A DNA stretch of 64,000 nucleotides. It comes from UBA7803 sp036381275. Lineage in GTDB: Bacteria; Pseudomonadota; Gammaproteobacteria; Pseudomonadales; Azotimanducaceae. The number at the start of each line of letters is the position of its first letter. The stretch's first letter is position 1. The translations under genes and the position numbers were made by a program. Below are positions 1-7,832 of this stretch, in pieces. Location: positions 1-64,000 of the forward strand of contig DASVDC010000127.1 of assembly GCA_036381275.1 (NCBI GenBank), in the 5' to 3' direction. The notes below the pieces were generated by a model, which saw nothing but the letters and a program-made list of their open reading frames with translations, did no database searches and was not told where the DNA came from.

Positions 1-616
1 GGCGCACCGCAAGCAGCGCGAGCTCGACGTCGCTCTTCACGTTCAGCTTCTCGAAGATCCGGTAGCGGTAGCTGTTCACGGTCTTCGGCGAGAGGTGCAG
101 GCTCGAGGAGATGTCGTTCACCCGATGACAGTTGACGACCATCATCATGATCTGCATCTCCCGGTGTGAGAGCTGATCGAACGGCGCGGCGGCGTCCTCC
201 TCGAAGCTGCTGACCGCGAGGTCCTGCGCCACGTCGGCGCTCAGGTACCGCTTGCCCACGAACGCCCGCTTGATCGCGGTGCCGAGCTCTTCGGCCTTGG
301 CACCCTTGGTGACGTACCCGGTCGCGCCGGCGCGCAGCGCCTGGAGCGGAAACGGTGAATTCTCACAAGCCGACAAGGCGACGACGTGAATGTCGAGCTC
401 GAGACGCACGATCCGACGGATGGCCTCCAGGCCGCCGATGCCCGGCATGATCAGATCCATCAGCACCACGTTCGGCCGCTCTTCACGTGCCAGGCGCACG
501 GCCGTTTCCCCGTCCTCGGCCTCACCGATGATCTGTATGCCCTTCAGCTCCTGGAGCATCTTGCGAAGCCCAACGCGGAACAGTCGGTGGTCGTCCACCA
601 GCAGCAGTCTGATCAT
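1..616 (-). CDS. GacA/UvrY-type LuxR-family response regulator (3' end cut by window edge)
   Basis: Two-component response regulator of the NarL/FixJ class, expected to be phosphorylated by a BarA/GacS-like hybrid kinase and to activate transcription of small regulatory RNAs of the Csr/Rsm system. The start is the ATG at 616-614. The N-terminal receiver shows the acidic pair in LLVDDHRLFRVG, phosphoacceptor Asp54 in VVLMDLIMPG and the conserved Lys in GYVTKGA. The C-terminal LuxR helix-turn-helix contains LSHREMQIMMMV and HLSPKTVNSYRYRIFEKL. About 205 codons are present, so only roughly ten C-terminal residues are missing compared with the usual 214-218 aa. The closeness to GacA/UvrY rather than another NarL-family member is my inference from overall likeness. 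The usual uvrC neighbour would lie off the left edge. Confidence 0.85.
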   Translation of the reverse strand, partial: MIRLLLVDDHRLFRVGLRKMLQELKGIQIIGEAEDGETAVRLAREERPNVVLMDLIMPGIGGLEAIRRIVRLELDIHVVALSACENSPFPLQALRAGATGYVTKGAKAEELGTAIKRAFVGKRYLSADVAQDLAVSSFEEDAAAPFDQLSHREMQIMMMVVNCHRVNDISSSLHLSPKTVNSYRYRIFEKLNVKSDVELALLAVR

Positions 617-738
617 GGCGTCCCCTTCGGCGTGAGTGGTCTTGTGGGACGGGGAAAAATAGAAATTGCGCGCCGCTAGGACAACGGCCAAGGCTCGTTT
701 CCCGCAAACGTTTCAGGAAACTTCCAGATTCCGATAAG

Positions 739-754
739 AACCTGATATCAGGTT
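739..754. promoter_or_regulatory. Perfect 16-bp palindrome upstream of the gacA-like gene
   Basis: AACCTGATATCAGGTT is a perfect palindrome lying about 120 bp upstream of the gacA-like start, in a locally AT-rich stretch. Such symmetry suits a dimeric regulator. No known regulator consensus was matched, so its role as an operator is inferred. Confidence 0.4.
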
Positions 755-806
755 TGTCAGTGACTAGATTGCCGACGCCCCGCTACGGGCTGCGGGTTCA
801 TCCCTG

Positions 807-855
807 GATTCGCGGCCGGAGGCCGCTCCCACAGGGAGCGGAGGCCGCTCCACAG
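807..855. repeat. REP-like element between gcdH and the gacA-like gene
   Basis: One full reverse-orientation copy of the REP arm (ATTCGCGGCCGGAGGCCGCT followed by CCCACA) and a shortened second copy directly after it. It begins about 20 bp beyond the gcdH stop codon, in the typical position after a gene end. Confidence 0.75.
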
Positions 856-874
856 CGGGCTGTTCCCCGCTCCC

Positions 875-2056
875 CTACCCCGTGAACGCCTGCAGCCCGG
901 TCTGCGCCCGGCCGAGGATCAGCGCGTGGATGTCGTGGGTGCCCTCGTAGGTGTTCACCGTCTCGAGGTTCATCACATGTCGGATCACGTGGAACTCGTC
1001 GGCGATGCCGTTGCCGCCGTGCATGTCGCGCGCCATGCGCGCGATGTCGAGAGCCTTGCCGCAGTTGTTGCGCTTCATCAGCGAAATCACTTCCACCGGC
1101 AGCTTGCCGGCGTCGAGCAGCCGCCCCATCCGCAGGCACCCCTGCAGGCCGAGCGCGATCTCGGTCTGCATGTCGGCGAGCTTCTTCTGGATGAGCTGGT
1201 TCGCCGCGAGCGGCCGGCCGAACTGCTGGCGCTCGAGCGTGTAGCTACGCGCGGCGTGCCAGCAGAACTCGGCCGCGCCCATCGAGCCCCAGGCGATGCC
1301 GTAGCGGGCGCGGTTCAGGCAGCCGAACGGACCGGCAAGCCCCTTCGCGTTCGGCAGCAGGTTCTCCTCGGGCACGAACACGTCGTCGAGCACGATCTCA
1401 CCGGTGATCGACGCGCGCAGGCTCATCTTGCCTTCGATCTTCGGCGTGCTGAAGCCGTCGAAGCCGCGCTCGACGATGAACCCGCGGATCACGTCGTCGA
1501 GCTTCGCCCAGACCACCGCCAGATCGGCGATCGGGGAGTTGGTGATCCACATCTTCGCGCCGTTCAGCACGTAGCCGCCGTCCACCTTCTTCGCGCGGGT
1601 GACCATGCCGCCCGGATCCGAGCCGTGGTCGGGTTCGGTCAGGCCGAAGCAGCCGACCCACTCGCCGGTCGCGAGCTTCGGCAGGTACTTCTCGCGCTGC
1701 GCCTCGGTGCCGTACGCGTGGATCGGGTGCATCACCAGCGACGACTGCACGCTCATAGCAGAACGGTAGCCCGAGTCGACCCGCTCCACCTCACGGGCCA
1801 TCAGACCGTAGGAGACGTAGTTGGTCTCCGAGCAGCCGTACTTCGCCGGCAGCGTCGCGCCGAGCATCCCGAGCGCGCCCATCTCGTTCATGATCTCTCG
1901 GTCGAAGCGCTCTTCGCGGTTCGCCGTCAGCACGCGCGGCATCAGCTTCTCCTGGGCGTAGCTGTGCGCGGTGTCGCGGACCATCCGCTCCTCGTCGGTG
2001 AGCTGCTCTTCCAGCAGAAACGGGTCGTCCCAGACGAAGGGTTGGCGGTCGCTCAT
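875..2056 (-). CDS. gcdH: Glutaryl-CoA dehydrogenase
   Basis: Flavin-dependent oxidative decarboxylation of glutaryl-CoA to crotonyl-CoA, the last specific step of lysine, tryptophan and glutarate breakdown, in the cytoplasm. The 393-aa product matches the family along its length. Diagnostic stretches are SGYRSAMSVQSSLVMHPI (the substrate-binding Arg), GCFGLTEPDHGSDPG, MWITNSPIADLAVVWAK, GPFGCLNRARYGIAWG and the C-terminal VNTYEGTHDIHALILGRA, whose Glu is the catalytic base. The start MSDRQPFVWDD at 2056 was preferred because longer in-frame starts add an unrelated leader. It is divergent from another acyl-CoA dehydrogenase gene about 90 bp away, so the two may share regulation. Confidence 0.95.
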   Translation of the reverse strand: MSDRQPFVWDDPFLLEEQLTDEERMVRDTAHSYAQEKLMPRVLTANREERFDREIMNEMGALGMLGATLPAKYGCSETNYVSYGLMAREVERVDSGYRSAMSVQSSLVMHPIHAYGTEAQREKYLPKLATGEWVGCFGLTEPDHGSDPGGMVTRAKKVDGGYVLNGAKMWITNSPIADLAVVWAKLDDVIRGFIVERGFDGFSTPKIEGKMSLRASITGEIVLDDVFVPEENLLPNAKGLAGPFGCLNRARYGIAWGSMGAAEFCWHAARSYTLERQQFGRPLAANQLIQKKLADMQTEIALGLQGCLRMGRLLDAGKLPVEVISLMKRNNCGKALDIARMARDMHGGNGIADEFHVIRHVMNLETVNTYEGTHDIHALILGRAQTGLQAFTG

Positions 2057-2119
2057 GGGCGGGTTCCTGGCTCGCGAGGCGCAGAGGCTAATCGGAACCA
2101 GGGCCTCGCGCAATTTCTG

Positions 2120-2125
2120 TATACT
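2120..2125 (+). promoter_or_regulatory. Candidate -10 element in the divergent acyl-CoA dehydrogenase intergenic region
   Basis: TATACT lies 20 bp before the first ATG of the plus-strand acyl-CoA dehydrogenase gene, within the 89-bp gap between two divergent genes. No convincing -35 hexamer is seen 17 bp upstream, so the call is weak. Confidence 0.25.
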
Positions 2126-2145
2126 CCCGCTCCCGCCACGCCCGG

Positions 2146-3318
2146 ATGGACTGCATGGCCCTCGACGCCGACACGCTGAAGCAACTCCTCGCGACCCTCG
2201 AACGCTTCGTTCAGGACCGGCTGATTCCGCTCGAAGCGCAGGTCGCCGAGCAGGACCGGATCCCGCCGGACGTGGTCGAGGAGATGAAGGCGCTCGGCCT
2301 GTTCGGCATGACCATTCCCGAGGAATACGGCGGGCTCGGCCTCAACACCGAGGAAGAGTGCCTGGCCGTGCAGGTGCTCGGCCACACTTCGCCCGCGTTC
2401 CGCTCGGTGATCGGCACCAACAACGGCATCGGCTCCCAGGGCCTGGTGATGGACGGTACCGAGGAGCAGAAGGCGCACTATCTGCCGAAGATGGCGAGCG
2501 GCGAGATCATCGGCTCGTTCGCGCTGACGGAGCCGGACGTCGGCTCCGACTCCGGCGCCGTAAAGACCACCGCGCGCCGCGACGGCGACGACTTCGTGCT
2601 GAACGGCGTGAAGCGCTACATCACCAACGCGCCGCACGCGCAGCTCTTCACCGTGTTCGCGCGCACCGATCCGAACGAACCCGGTGCGCGCGGCGTGACG
2701 GCGTTTCTGGTGGACGCCGACGCGCCAGGCATCACGCTCGGCAAGCCGAACCGGAAGATGGGCCAGCAGGGCGCGCACGTGTGCGACGTCATGTTCGACG
2801 ACTGCCGGGTGCCGGCGAGCGCGATCATCGGCGGGCCCGAGAAGCTGAACAAGGGCTTCGCCACCGCGATGAAGACCCTCGATCGGGGGCGGCTCCACAT
2901 CAGCGCACTCGCGGTGGGCTGCGCGAAGCGGCTGATCGCCGAGAGCCTGTCGTTCGCGACCGGCCGGCACCAGTTCGGCCAGCCGATCGCCCAGTTCCAG
3001 CTCATTCAGGCCATGCTCGCGGACAGCAAGGCGGAGGCGTACGCCGCGGAGTGCATGGTGATGGACGCCGCGCGGCGCCGCGACGCCGGCGAGAACGTGA
3101 CCACGCTGGCGTCGTGCTGCAAGCTGTTCGCGACCGAGATGGTCGGCCGGGTCGCGGACCGGGCGGTACAGATCCACGGCGGTGCCGGCTACATGGAGGA
3201 GTATCCGGTGTCGCGCTTCTATCGCGACGTGCGGCTGTTCCGGATCTACGAAGGCACCAGCCAGATCCAGCAGACCATCATCGCCCGCAACCTGATCCGC
3301 GACGCCGGCGGCGGCTGA
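2146..3318 (+). CDS. Acyl-CoA dehydrogenase (short/medium-chain type, substrate unknown)
   Basis: FAD-dependent alpha,beta-dehydrogenation of an acyl-CoA thioester, passing electrons to ETF. The 390-aa product has the N-terminal helical domain, the FAD-contact stretch FALTEPDVGSDSGAVKTTA, the beta domain with KRYITNAPHAQLF, and the C-terminal helical domain with IHGGAGYMEEYPVSRFYRDVR. The catalytic Glu is in RIYEGTSQIQQ, the position used by short- and medium-chain enzymes rather than isovaleryl-CoA dehydrogenase. Two in-frame ATGs, at 2146 and 2155, are possible and neither has a strong ribosome-binding site. Divergence from gcdH suggests a role in amino-acid or dicarboxylate catabolism, but the substrate cannot be read from the sequence. 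Confidence 0.88.
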   Translation: MDCMALDADTLKQLLATLERFVQDRLIPLEAQVAEQDRIPPDVVEEMKALGLFGMTIPEEYGGLGLNTEEECLAVQVLGHTSPAFRSVIGTNNGIGSQGLVMDGTEEQKAHYLPKMASGEIIGSFALTEPDVGSDSGAVKTTARRDGDDFVLNGVKRYITNAPHAQLFTVFARTDPNEPGARGVTAFLVDADAPGITLGKPNRKMGQQGAHVCDVMFDDCRVPASAIIGGPEKLNKGFATAMKTLDRGRLHISALAVGCAKRLIAESLSFATGRHQFGQPIAQFQLIQAMLADSKAEAYAAECMVMDAARRRDAGENVTTLASCCKLFATEMVGRVADRAVQIHGGAGYMEEYPVSRFYRDVRLFRIYEGTSQIQQTIIARNLIRDAGGG

Positions 3319-3337
3319 CGGCCACCCCTTCCTGTTC

Positions 3338-3435
3338 CTGTGGGGAGCGGCCTCCGGCTTCCTGTGGGAGCGGCCTCCGGCCGCGAATCGGGGTCTTCAG
3401 ACGATGCGCTTCGCGGCCAGAGGCCGCTCCCCCAT
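3338..3435. repeat. REP-like cluster after acyl-CoA dehydrogenase
   Basis: A truncated forward arm, a complete forward arm (GTGGGAGCGGCCTCCGGCCG) and a degenerate reverse arm (GCGGCCAGAGGCCGCTCC) follow one another. The block starts 20 bp after the acyl-CoA dehydrogenase stop codon. Confidence 0.75.
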
Positions 3436-3730
3436 TGTGCCGGAATGTCCCCGCCGCTGTCGCCGCGCCGCGTCGAATCTTTGACGCATTCCTCAGATGT
3501 CTCGTAACTCACTGAATTGATTTATATCTGCGTGCTCTGACGTTACATCTTGACGACGAGCAGCCATCCGGCGGCCAGTAGAATGCCGAGCGTGTCTCAC
3601 CGGGGCGGTGCAATGCGCACACCCCGAGGAGGTCCGGGTAGCTGCACAGGGAATCGCGGTCCCGACATCGAGCTGAGCCGCCGCGCCGCCGTGAGCGGCC
3701 GGTTCGGGTAGATCAGCCAGGAGACCGTTG
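3436..3730 (+). other. Intergenic region upstream of the HDOD-like kinase
   Basis: No gene is supported here. The stretch around 3480-3560 is notably AT-richer than its surroundings and contains two TTGACG hexamers (near 3481 and 3549) and a TAGAAT (near 3580), but no pair has canonical 16-18 bp spacing. AGGAG at 3719-3723 is the likely ribosome-binding site for the kinase and supports the TTG at 3731. Confidence 0.4.
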
Positions 3731-5566
3731 TTGACCCCTGAGGCGGTAATCGATCGATACCTCGAGACGGCGAGCCGCGAGCCGCTCGATCCGACCGAGC
3801 TGGCGCTGCTGGTCGGCACCGACGCCGATCTGCTCTGTCGCTGGCTGCAGGTGCTGCAGTGCCCGGCTGAGCCCGCGGCGTTCATCGACGCGGTCGCCGC
3901 GATGCCGCCGGAGCGGTTCCGCGACCTGGCGCTGTCGCAGGCGCTCGCCGTTCTGACGGTGTCCGGCAGCGTCCGGCTCAGCTTCGATCAGTGGCAATCG
4001 GTGCTGAACACGAGCCTCGCGGCGGAGCTGCTCGCGATCGAGCTCGGTCTGCCCGACCCGGTCGCGCTGCGCTGGCGGGTGCTGCTGGCGGCCTCCGGGG
4101 TCAGCCTGCCCCAGGACCCGGTGCTCTGCGAGCTGCTCGCGTTCCGCGGCGCTCGCCCGGAGCTGCTCGAGGATGCCTCCCTGATGCACCGGCTGTTCGC
4201 GGTCGTCGAGGCGCTGGACGTGTCCGAGCCGCTCGATTCGCAGCAGACGGCGCACGCGCTGCTCGGCATCGAGCCGGAGCGTTACCAGCTCCTGCTCGCC
4301 ACCGCCGAGCGTCAGGCCGCGGAGCTGCTCGAGCGCCTGGGGCTTCAGGACGGCGACGAAGTCGATTACGGCGAGCGGCTGTGGCTGCGGCTGCAGATCT
4401 CGATGCTCGGGCGGCTGTTCCCGGCGGACGCCGCGCACGCCCCGGACGCGCTGCTCGAAGCGCACACGCTGGTCGCCCGCCGGCTGTTCGGCTGCATTCC
4501 GGAGCTGTTCCTCACCAACGAAGCGCAGCAGCGCCTCGTCCGGCTCGGCGGCGGCGGCCCCGACATCGGGCTCGGCTCGCAATCGAGCACCATCGCGCGC
4601 AGCGCGCGCGGCGGCGAACGCCTCGAACTGTACGACCGGACGGACCAGTCGGTGGCGGACCGTCAGGTGCTCAGGCGGCTCGGCGTGACGCGCGGCGTCT
4701 GCATGCCGCTGGTGGATTCCATCGCCGGCACCGTGACCGGCGTGCTGGTCTTCCCGGTGGACGAAGACGTCGATCACGAGACGGCGATGGCCCTGTACGC
4801 CCAGGAGCTGGTCAAGCGCCTGGCGGCGTCCGGAACCCGCGCCTCGGCGGACAGCGAGGGTATGGCGCGGTTCCGCCAGCTCGAGGAGAAACGGCTGCGC
4901 GAGCTGGTGCACGAGGCCTACAACCCGCTCAGCATCGTCAACAACTATCTGCACATCCTGGAACTGAAGCTCGGCCATGAGCCGCAGGTGGTGGACCAGC
5001 TCCGTTTGATCAGTGCGGAGCTGAGGCGCGCCAGCGACATCATCGCGCAGATTCGCGAGGTGCCGCGGGAAGCCGAGCGGCCCGAGGCGCAGGCCGAGCT
5101 CGACGAGGTCGATCTGAGCGAGCTCGCCGCCCACGTGGTGGAACTGCACGCGGGTTATGCCCGTGACCACGGCGTGGACGTGAGCGCGGCGTTGCCGGAC
5201 GATCGGCTCGTGGTGCGCTCCGATGGCCAACGGCTGATGCAGATCCTGAACAACCTGGTGCGCAACGCGATCGAAGCGGCGAACGGCGCCAGCGTGACGG
5301 TCGCCGCCACGGGCGGCATCTACCGGGAAGGACGCGAGGGTGCGGTGCTCGAGGTGCGGGACACCGGCCCCGGTCTGCCGCCCGACGTGCTCGACCGGCT
5401 CGCGGAACCGAAGCAGACCACGAAGGGCGGCAGCCACTCCGGCCTCGGTCTGCACATCGTCCACCGGCTGGTCGCCGAGCTGGGCGGCAGCATCGACGTG
5501 CGCACCTCCAGCAGCGGCACCACGTTCACGATCTTCGTGCCGCTCACCCCGGTGCGAGCCGTTTAG
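3731..5566 (+). CDS. Soluble hybrid-architecture sensor histidine kinase with HDOD-like N-terminus
   Basis: Probable cytoplasmic histidine kinase of 611 aa. Residues about 1-170 look like a degenerate HDOD domain (alpha-helical, with DPTELALLVGTDADLLCRWL and a downstream LAAELLAIELGLPDP segment). Residues about 270-370 resemble a GAF-like domain. His394 lies in the H-box RELVHEAYNPLSIVNNYLHI. The ATPase core has the N-box ILNNLVRNAIEAAN near 505-518, DTGPGLPP near 544 and GLGLHIV near 572. No transmembrane segment or signal peptide is seen. The gene appears monocistronic with no adjacent response regulator, so its partner is unknown. TTG at 3731 was preferred over TTG at 3728 because AGGAG then lies 7 nt upstream. 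The HDOD and GAF labels are inferred by eye, while the kinase core is clear. Confidence 0.82.
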   Translation: MTPEAVIDRYLETASREPLDPTELALLVGTDADLLCRWLQVLQCPAEPAAFIDAVAAMPPERFRDLALSQALAVLTVSGSVRLSFDQWQSVLNTSLAAELLAIELGLPDPVALRWRVLLAASGVSLPQDPVLCELLAFRGARPELLEDASLMHRLFAVVEALDVSEPLDSQQTAHALLGIEPERYQLLLATAERQAAELLERLGLQDGDEVDYGERLWLRLQISMLGRLFPADAAHAPDALLEAHTLVARRLFGCIPELFLTNEAQQRLVRLGGGGPDIGLGSQSSTIARSARGGERLELYDRTDQSVADRQVLRRLGVTRGVCMPLVDSIAGTVTGVLVFPVDEDVDHETAMALYAQELVKRLAASGTRASADSEGMARFRQLEEKRLRELVHEAYNPLSIVNNYLHILELKLGHEPQVVDQLRLISAELRRASDIIAQIREVPREAERPEAQAELDEVDLSELAAHVVELHAGYARDHGVDVSAALPDDRLVVRSDGQRLMQILNNLVRNAIEAANGASVTVAATGGIYREGREGAVLEVRDTGPGLPPDVLDRLAEPKQTTKGGSHSGLGLHIVHRLVAELGGSIDVRTSSSGTTFTIFVPLTPVRAV

Positions 5567-5581
5567 ACGGCTTCCGACCCT

Positions 5582-6109
5582 TCAAGCACTCCCGGCGCCG
5601 AGCGCCCGCACCAGCCACACCAGCACGAGGATCGGCACCACCACCACGACCACCGCGACCGCGGCCAGCACCAGCAGTGTCCCGGCCAGGCTCGCGGTGG
5701 AGCGCCGGCGCGTGATCTGCGGATCGCGGTAGTAGCGGTCGAGCAGCTCCACGTTGCGGCGGTTCGCCTTCCAGACGGCGTCGAACAGATCACCGAGGAT
5801 CGGGATGGCGCCGATCAGGTTGTCGATCAGGATGTTGAGCACCATCCGCGCCGCGACCACCTTCGGTACGCCGAGGTCGAGCGCGCGCATCACGATCCAC
5901 AGCGCCGGCAGCGTGGTGAGCAGATCGCCGGCGCCCGGAACCAGACCGACGATGCTGTCCCAGCCGACCCGGAAGCGGGTGCCCGGAATCGTGAACGCGT
6001 CGTCGAGCCAGGTCGCGAGGCGCTGCACGTCGTGGTGCTGGGCGACGGTGGGTCGGCGGTCGGCGGGTCGGGGGATGGCCATACCCGAGTCGAGCAAGCG
6101 CCATGCCAT
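5582..6109 (-). CDS. DUF4112 domain membrane protein
   Basis: Small membrane protein of unknown function. The family signature is visible as an N-terminal soluble part followed by FRVGWDSIVGLVPGAGDLLTT, MVLNILIDNLIGAIPILGD and LFDAVWKANRRNVELL, typical of DUF4112. A strongly hydrophobic C-terminal helix (TLLVLAAVAVVVVVVPILVL) ends the protein. Starts at 6109 (MAWRLL) and 6082 (MAIPRP) are both possible, and longer versions would read through a REP element. It converges with the kinase gene, the two stop codons being about 15 bp apart. The family has no assigned biochemical role. Confidence 0.75.
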   Translation of the reverse strand: MAWRLLDSGMAIPRPADRRPTVAQHHDVQRLATWLDDAFTIPGTRFRVGWDSIVGLVPGAGDLLTTLPALWIVMRALDLGVPKVVAARMVLNILIDNLIGAIPILGDLFDAVWKANRRNVELLDRYYRDPQITRRRSTASLAGTLLVLAAVAVVVVVVPILVLVWLVRALGAGSA

Positions 6110-6132
6110 ACCCCTGAGAAAAACCACAAACC

Positions 6133-6216
6133 CTGTGGGAGCGGCCTCCGGCCGCGAATCCCTCTGCCCTGCCCTGCGGGAGCGGCGACTACCCGTCCGG
6201 CTCCGCCCGCGAACGA
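6133..6216. repeat. REP-like element between pyrF and the DUF4112 gene
   Basis: One complete forward REP arm occupies 6133-6159. A degenerate partner (CTGCGGGAGCGGCG, then CCGGCTCCGCCCGCGAA) runs up to the pyrF stop codon. The element fills the whole gap after pyrF. Confidence 0.65.
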
Positions 6217-7077
6217 TCACCCCGCCCGATGCGACGCCACGCCGCTCACCCGCGCCCCGTCGCGCACCCGGCGGATCTCGCTCGCGAGCGCCGAGGCCGC
6301 GGCCCGGGCCGCGTCGGCGAAGCCGTCGCCCGATCCGGCGTACAGGATGCTCCGGGACGAATTGATCAGCAGGCCGTGCCCATGACGGTCGAGCCCCGCG
6401 GCCAGCACCGCGCCGAGATCACCGCCCTGGGCGCCGATGCCGGGGACGAGCAGCGGCATCTCGCCCACCACCCGCCGGACACGTTCGAGCTGGGCCGGTT
6501 GCGTGGCCCCGACCACCAGCATCAGGTTGCCGTGACGGTTCCACTCCATGGCCGCCTCGGCCACCCGCAGGTAGATCGGCCGCTCCGCCGGATACTCCTG
6601 CAACCAGCCGCTTTCGGGGTTGCTCGTACGGCAGAGCAGGAACACGCCGCGGTCGGCGTAGTCGAGGTACGGCTCCAGGCTCTCACGGCCGAGGTAGGGG
6701 TTCACCGTCACCGCGTCCGCGTCGTAGCGCTCGAACACTTCGCGGGCGTACAGCCGGGCCGTCGAGCCGATGTCGCCGCGTTTCGCATCGAGCAGCACCG
6801 GCACCTGGGGATGGCACTGGTGAATGTAAGCGATCAGGCGCTCGAGCTGATCCTCGGCGCGCTGCGCGGCGAAATACGCGATCTGCGGCTTGAACGCGCA
6901 GACCAGATCGGCCGTCGCGTCGACCACGTCGGCGCAGAATCGGAACAGCGCATCGCTGCGACCGGCCAGCGCGGGGGGCAGTTGATTCCGGTCCGGATCG
7001 AGCCCGACGCACAACAGCGTGTCGCCGTCGATCCATCGTCGCGCAAGGAGCTCCGGAAACGGCGTTCGGCTGGTCAC
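6217..7077 (-). CDS. pyrF: Orotidine 5'-phosphate decarboxylase (type 2)
   Basis: Decarboxylates OMP to UMP, the last step of de novo pyrimidine synthesis, in the cytoplasm. At 286 aa it fits the longer type 2 subfamily (about 270-280 aa) rather than the 230-aa enterobacterial form. The active-site stretch VPVLLDAKRGDIGSTA contains the catalytic Asp-Lys-Asp triad. LLCVGLDPD, CAFKPQIAYF, DAVTVNPYLG and LLVPGIGAQGGD are the remaining barrel strands carrying ligand-binding residues. The gene is divergent from the PilZ-domain gene, with a 215-bp AT-richer gap between them that must hold both promoters. A REP element follows its stop codon. Confidence 0.94.
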   Translation of the reverse strand: MTSRTPFPELLARRWIDGDTLLCVGLDPDRNQLPPALAGRSDALFRFCADVVDATADLVCAFKPQIAYFAAQRAEDQLERLIAYIHQCHPQVPVLLDAKRGDIGSTARLYAREVFERYDADAVTVNPYLGRESLEPYLDYADRGVFLLCRTSNPESGWLQEYPAERPIYLRVAEAAMEWNRHGNLMLVVGATQPAQLERVRRVVGEMPLLVPGIGAQGGDLGAVLAAGLDRHGHGLLINSSRSILYAGSGDGFADAARAAASALASEIRRVRDGARVSGVASHRAG

Positions 7078-7292
7078 GGAACGGATTATATCCGGGGGTG
7101 TTCGAACGCGTCACTCCGGGCTGACGCGGCGCGTCACTTGGCCCCGTTCCATCACCCCTCGCCGCCTTGTCCGACCAGCAACATTTCAACTACATCTCTT
7201 TCGATATCAGAGGGTTATCATCATTCCCTCATGCAGTGGCACGCTTCTGGCTTTACCCGCGCAACACCGGCGTCTACCGGAGTCAGTGATCC

Positions 7293-7715
7293 ATGACGGA
7301 CAACATCATCGATTTCGCAACGGTTCGCGTGCGCAGTCGGCAGCGCAGCCTCGACAAACGCATGCACCCGCGCCTCGAGAGCGACGACCGGCTCTTCACG
7401 CAAGTGGTGTTGTCCGCGGACGAACCGGAGCTGGTCGGGACGACGCTCTCCTGCACGGCCATCAACATGTCCGTCGGCGGCATTCAGTTCGCAACCACGC
7501 AGCCGCTGCCGGTCGGCGCTCTGCTCGATCTGTGGGTCGACATCTCGACCCGTCCGGGCAAGTTCTTCCTGTCGGGCGAGGTGCGCTGGACCCGCCCCGG
7601 CGAGCCGGGTCTGGACGGCAGTCCGGTGTGGCTCGTCGGTGTTCAACTCAAGTCCGGAGCGGCCACCGACATCCTCGATTGGCGTGAATACCACGCCACC
7701 GCCAACACTCCCTGA
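7293..7715 (+). CDS. PilZ-domain c-di-GMP receptor protein
   Basis: Single-domain PilZ protein of 140 aa, expected to bind cyclic di-GMP and change partner activity. Both binding motifs are present: RxxxR in KRMHPRLESD near residue 24 and NxSxxG in CTAINMSVGGIQFA near residue 60. The barrel strands LDLWVDIS, FLSGEVRWT and WLVGVQLK follow. The N-terminal tail before the barrel is hydrophilic and there is no membrane segment. A 10-bp-stem hairpin lies just after the stop codon, separating it from the DUF1631 gene downstream. The partner is unknown. Confidence 0.85.
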   Translation: MTDNIIDFATVRVRSRQRSLDKRMHPRLESDDRLFTQVVLSADEPELVGTTLSCTAINMSVGGIQFATTQPLPVGALLDLWVDISTRPGKFFLSGEVRWTRPGEPGLDGSPVWLVGVQLKSGAATDILDWREYHATANTP

Positions 7716-7728
7716 TTCACCGAGAAAA

Positions 7729-7753
7729 CGTGATCCGGTTCACCCGGATCACG
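7729..7753 (+). terminator. Hairpin after the PilZ gene, possible terminator
   Basis: CGTGATCCGG at 7729-7738 pairs perfectly with CCGGATCACG at 7744-7753 around a 5-nt loop. It starts 13 bp past the stop codon. The following sequence is pyrimidine-rich but lacks a T-run, so it could be a weak or factor-assisted terminator or an RNA-stabilising hairpin. Confidence 0.5.
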
Positions 7754-7780
7754 CCGCCCTCCTCTCGGTTACATCTCCCT

Positions 7781-7818
7781 GAAACTGCTGTAATTCCCGA
7801 TACATCCGTGGCAGTTTC
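7781..7818. promoter_or_regulatory. Inverted repeat ahead of the DUF1631 gene
   Basis: GAAACTGC (7781-7788) and GCAGTTTC (7811-7818) form an 8-bp inverted repeat with a 22-bp spacer, ending 14 bp before the GTG start. It could be an operator or a structure near the ribosome-binding site. No function is established. Confidence 0.35.
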
Positions 7819-7832
7819 GGGAGTCCACTCTC

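Noticed and set aside
3610..3690. GGAGGTCCGGGTAGCTGCACAG resembles part of RNase P RNA
   Set aside because: Only one short stretch looks alike; the helices and the usual length of about 350 nt are absent.
3712..3730. CAGCCAGGAGACC resembles the B12 box of cobalamin riboswitches
   Set aside because: The other conserved parts of the riboswitch, such as the GGTGAGAATCC-like segment at the right distance, are not found upstream, and the AGGAG is explained as the kinase ribosome-binding site.
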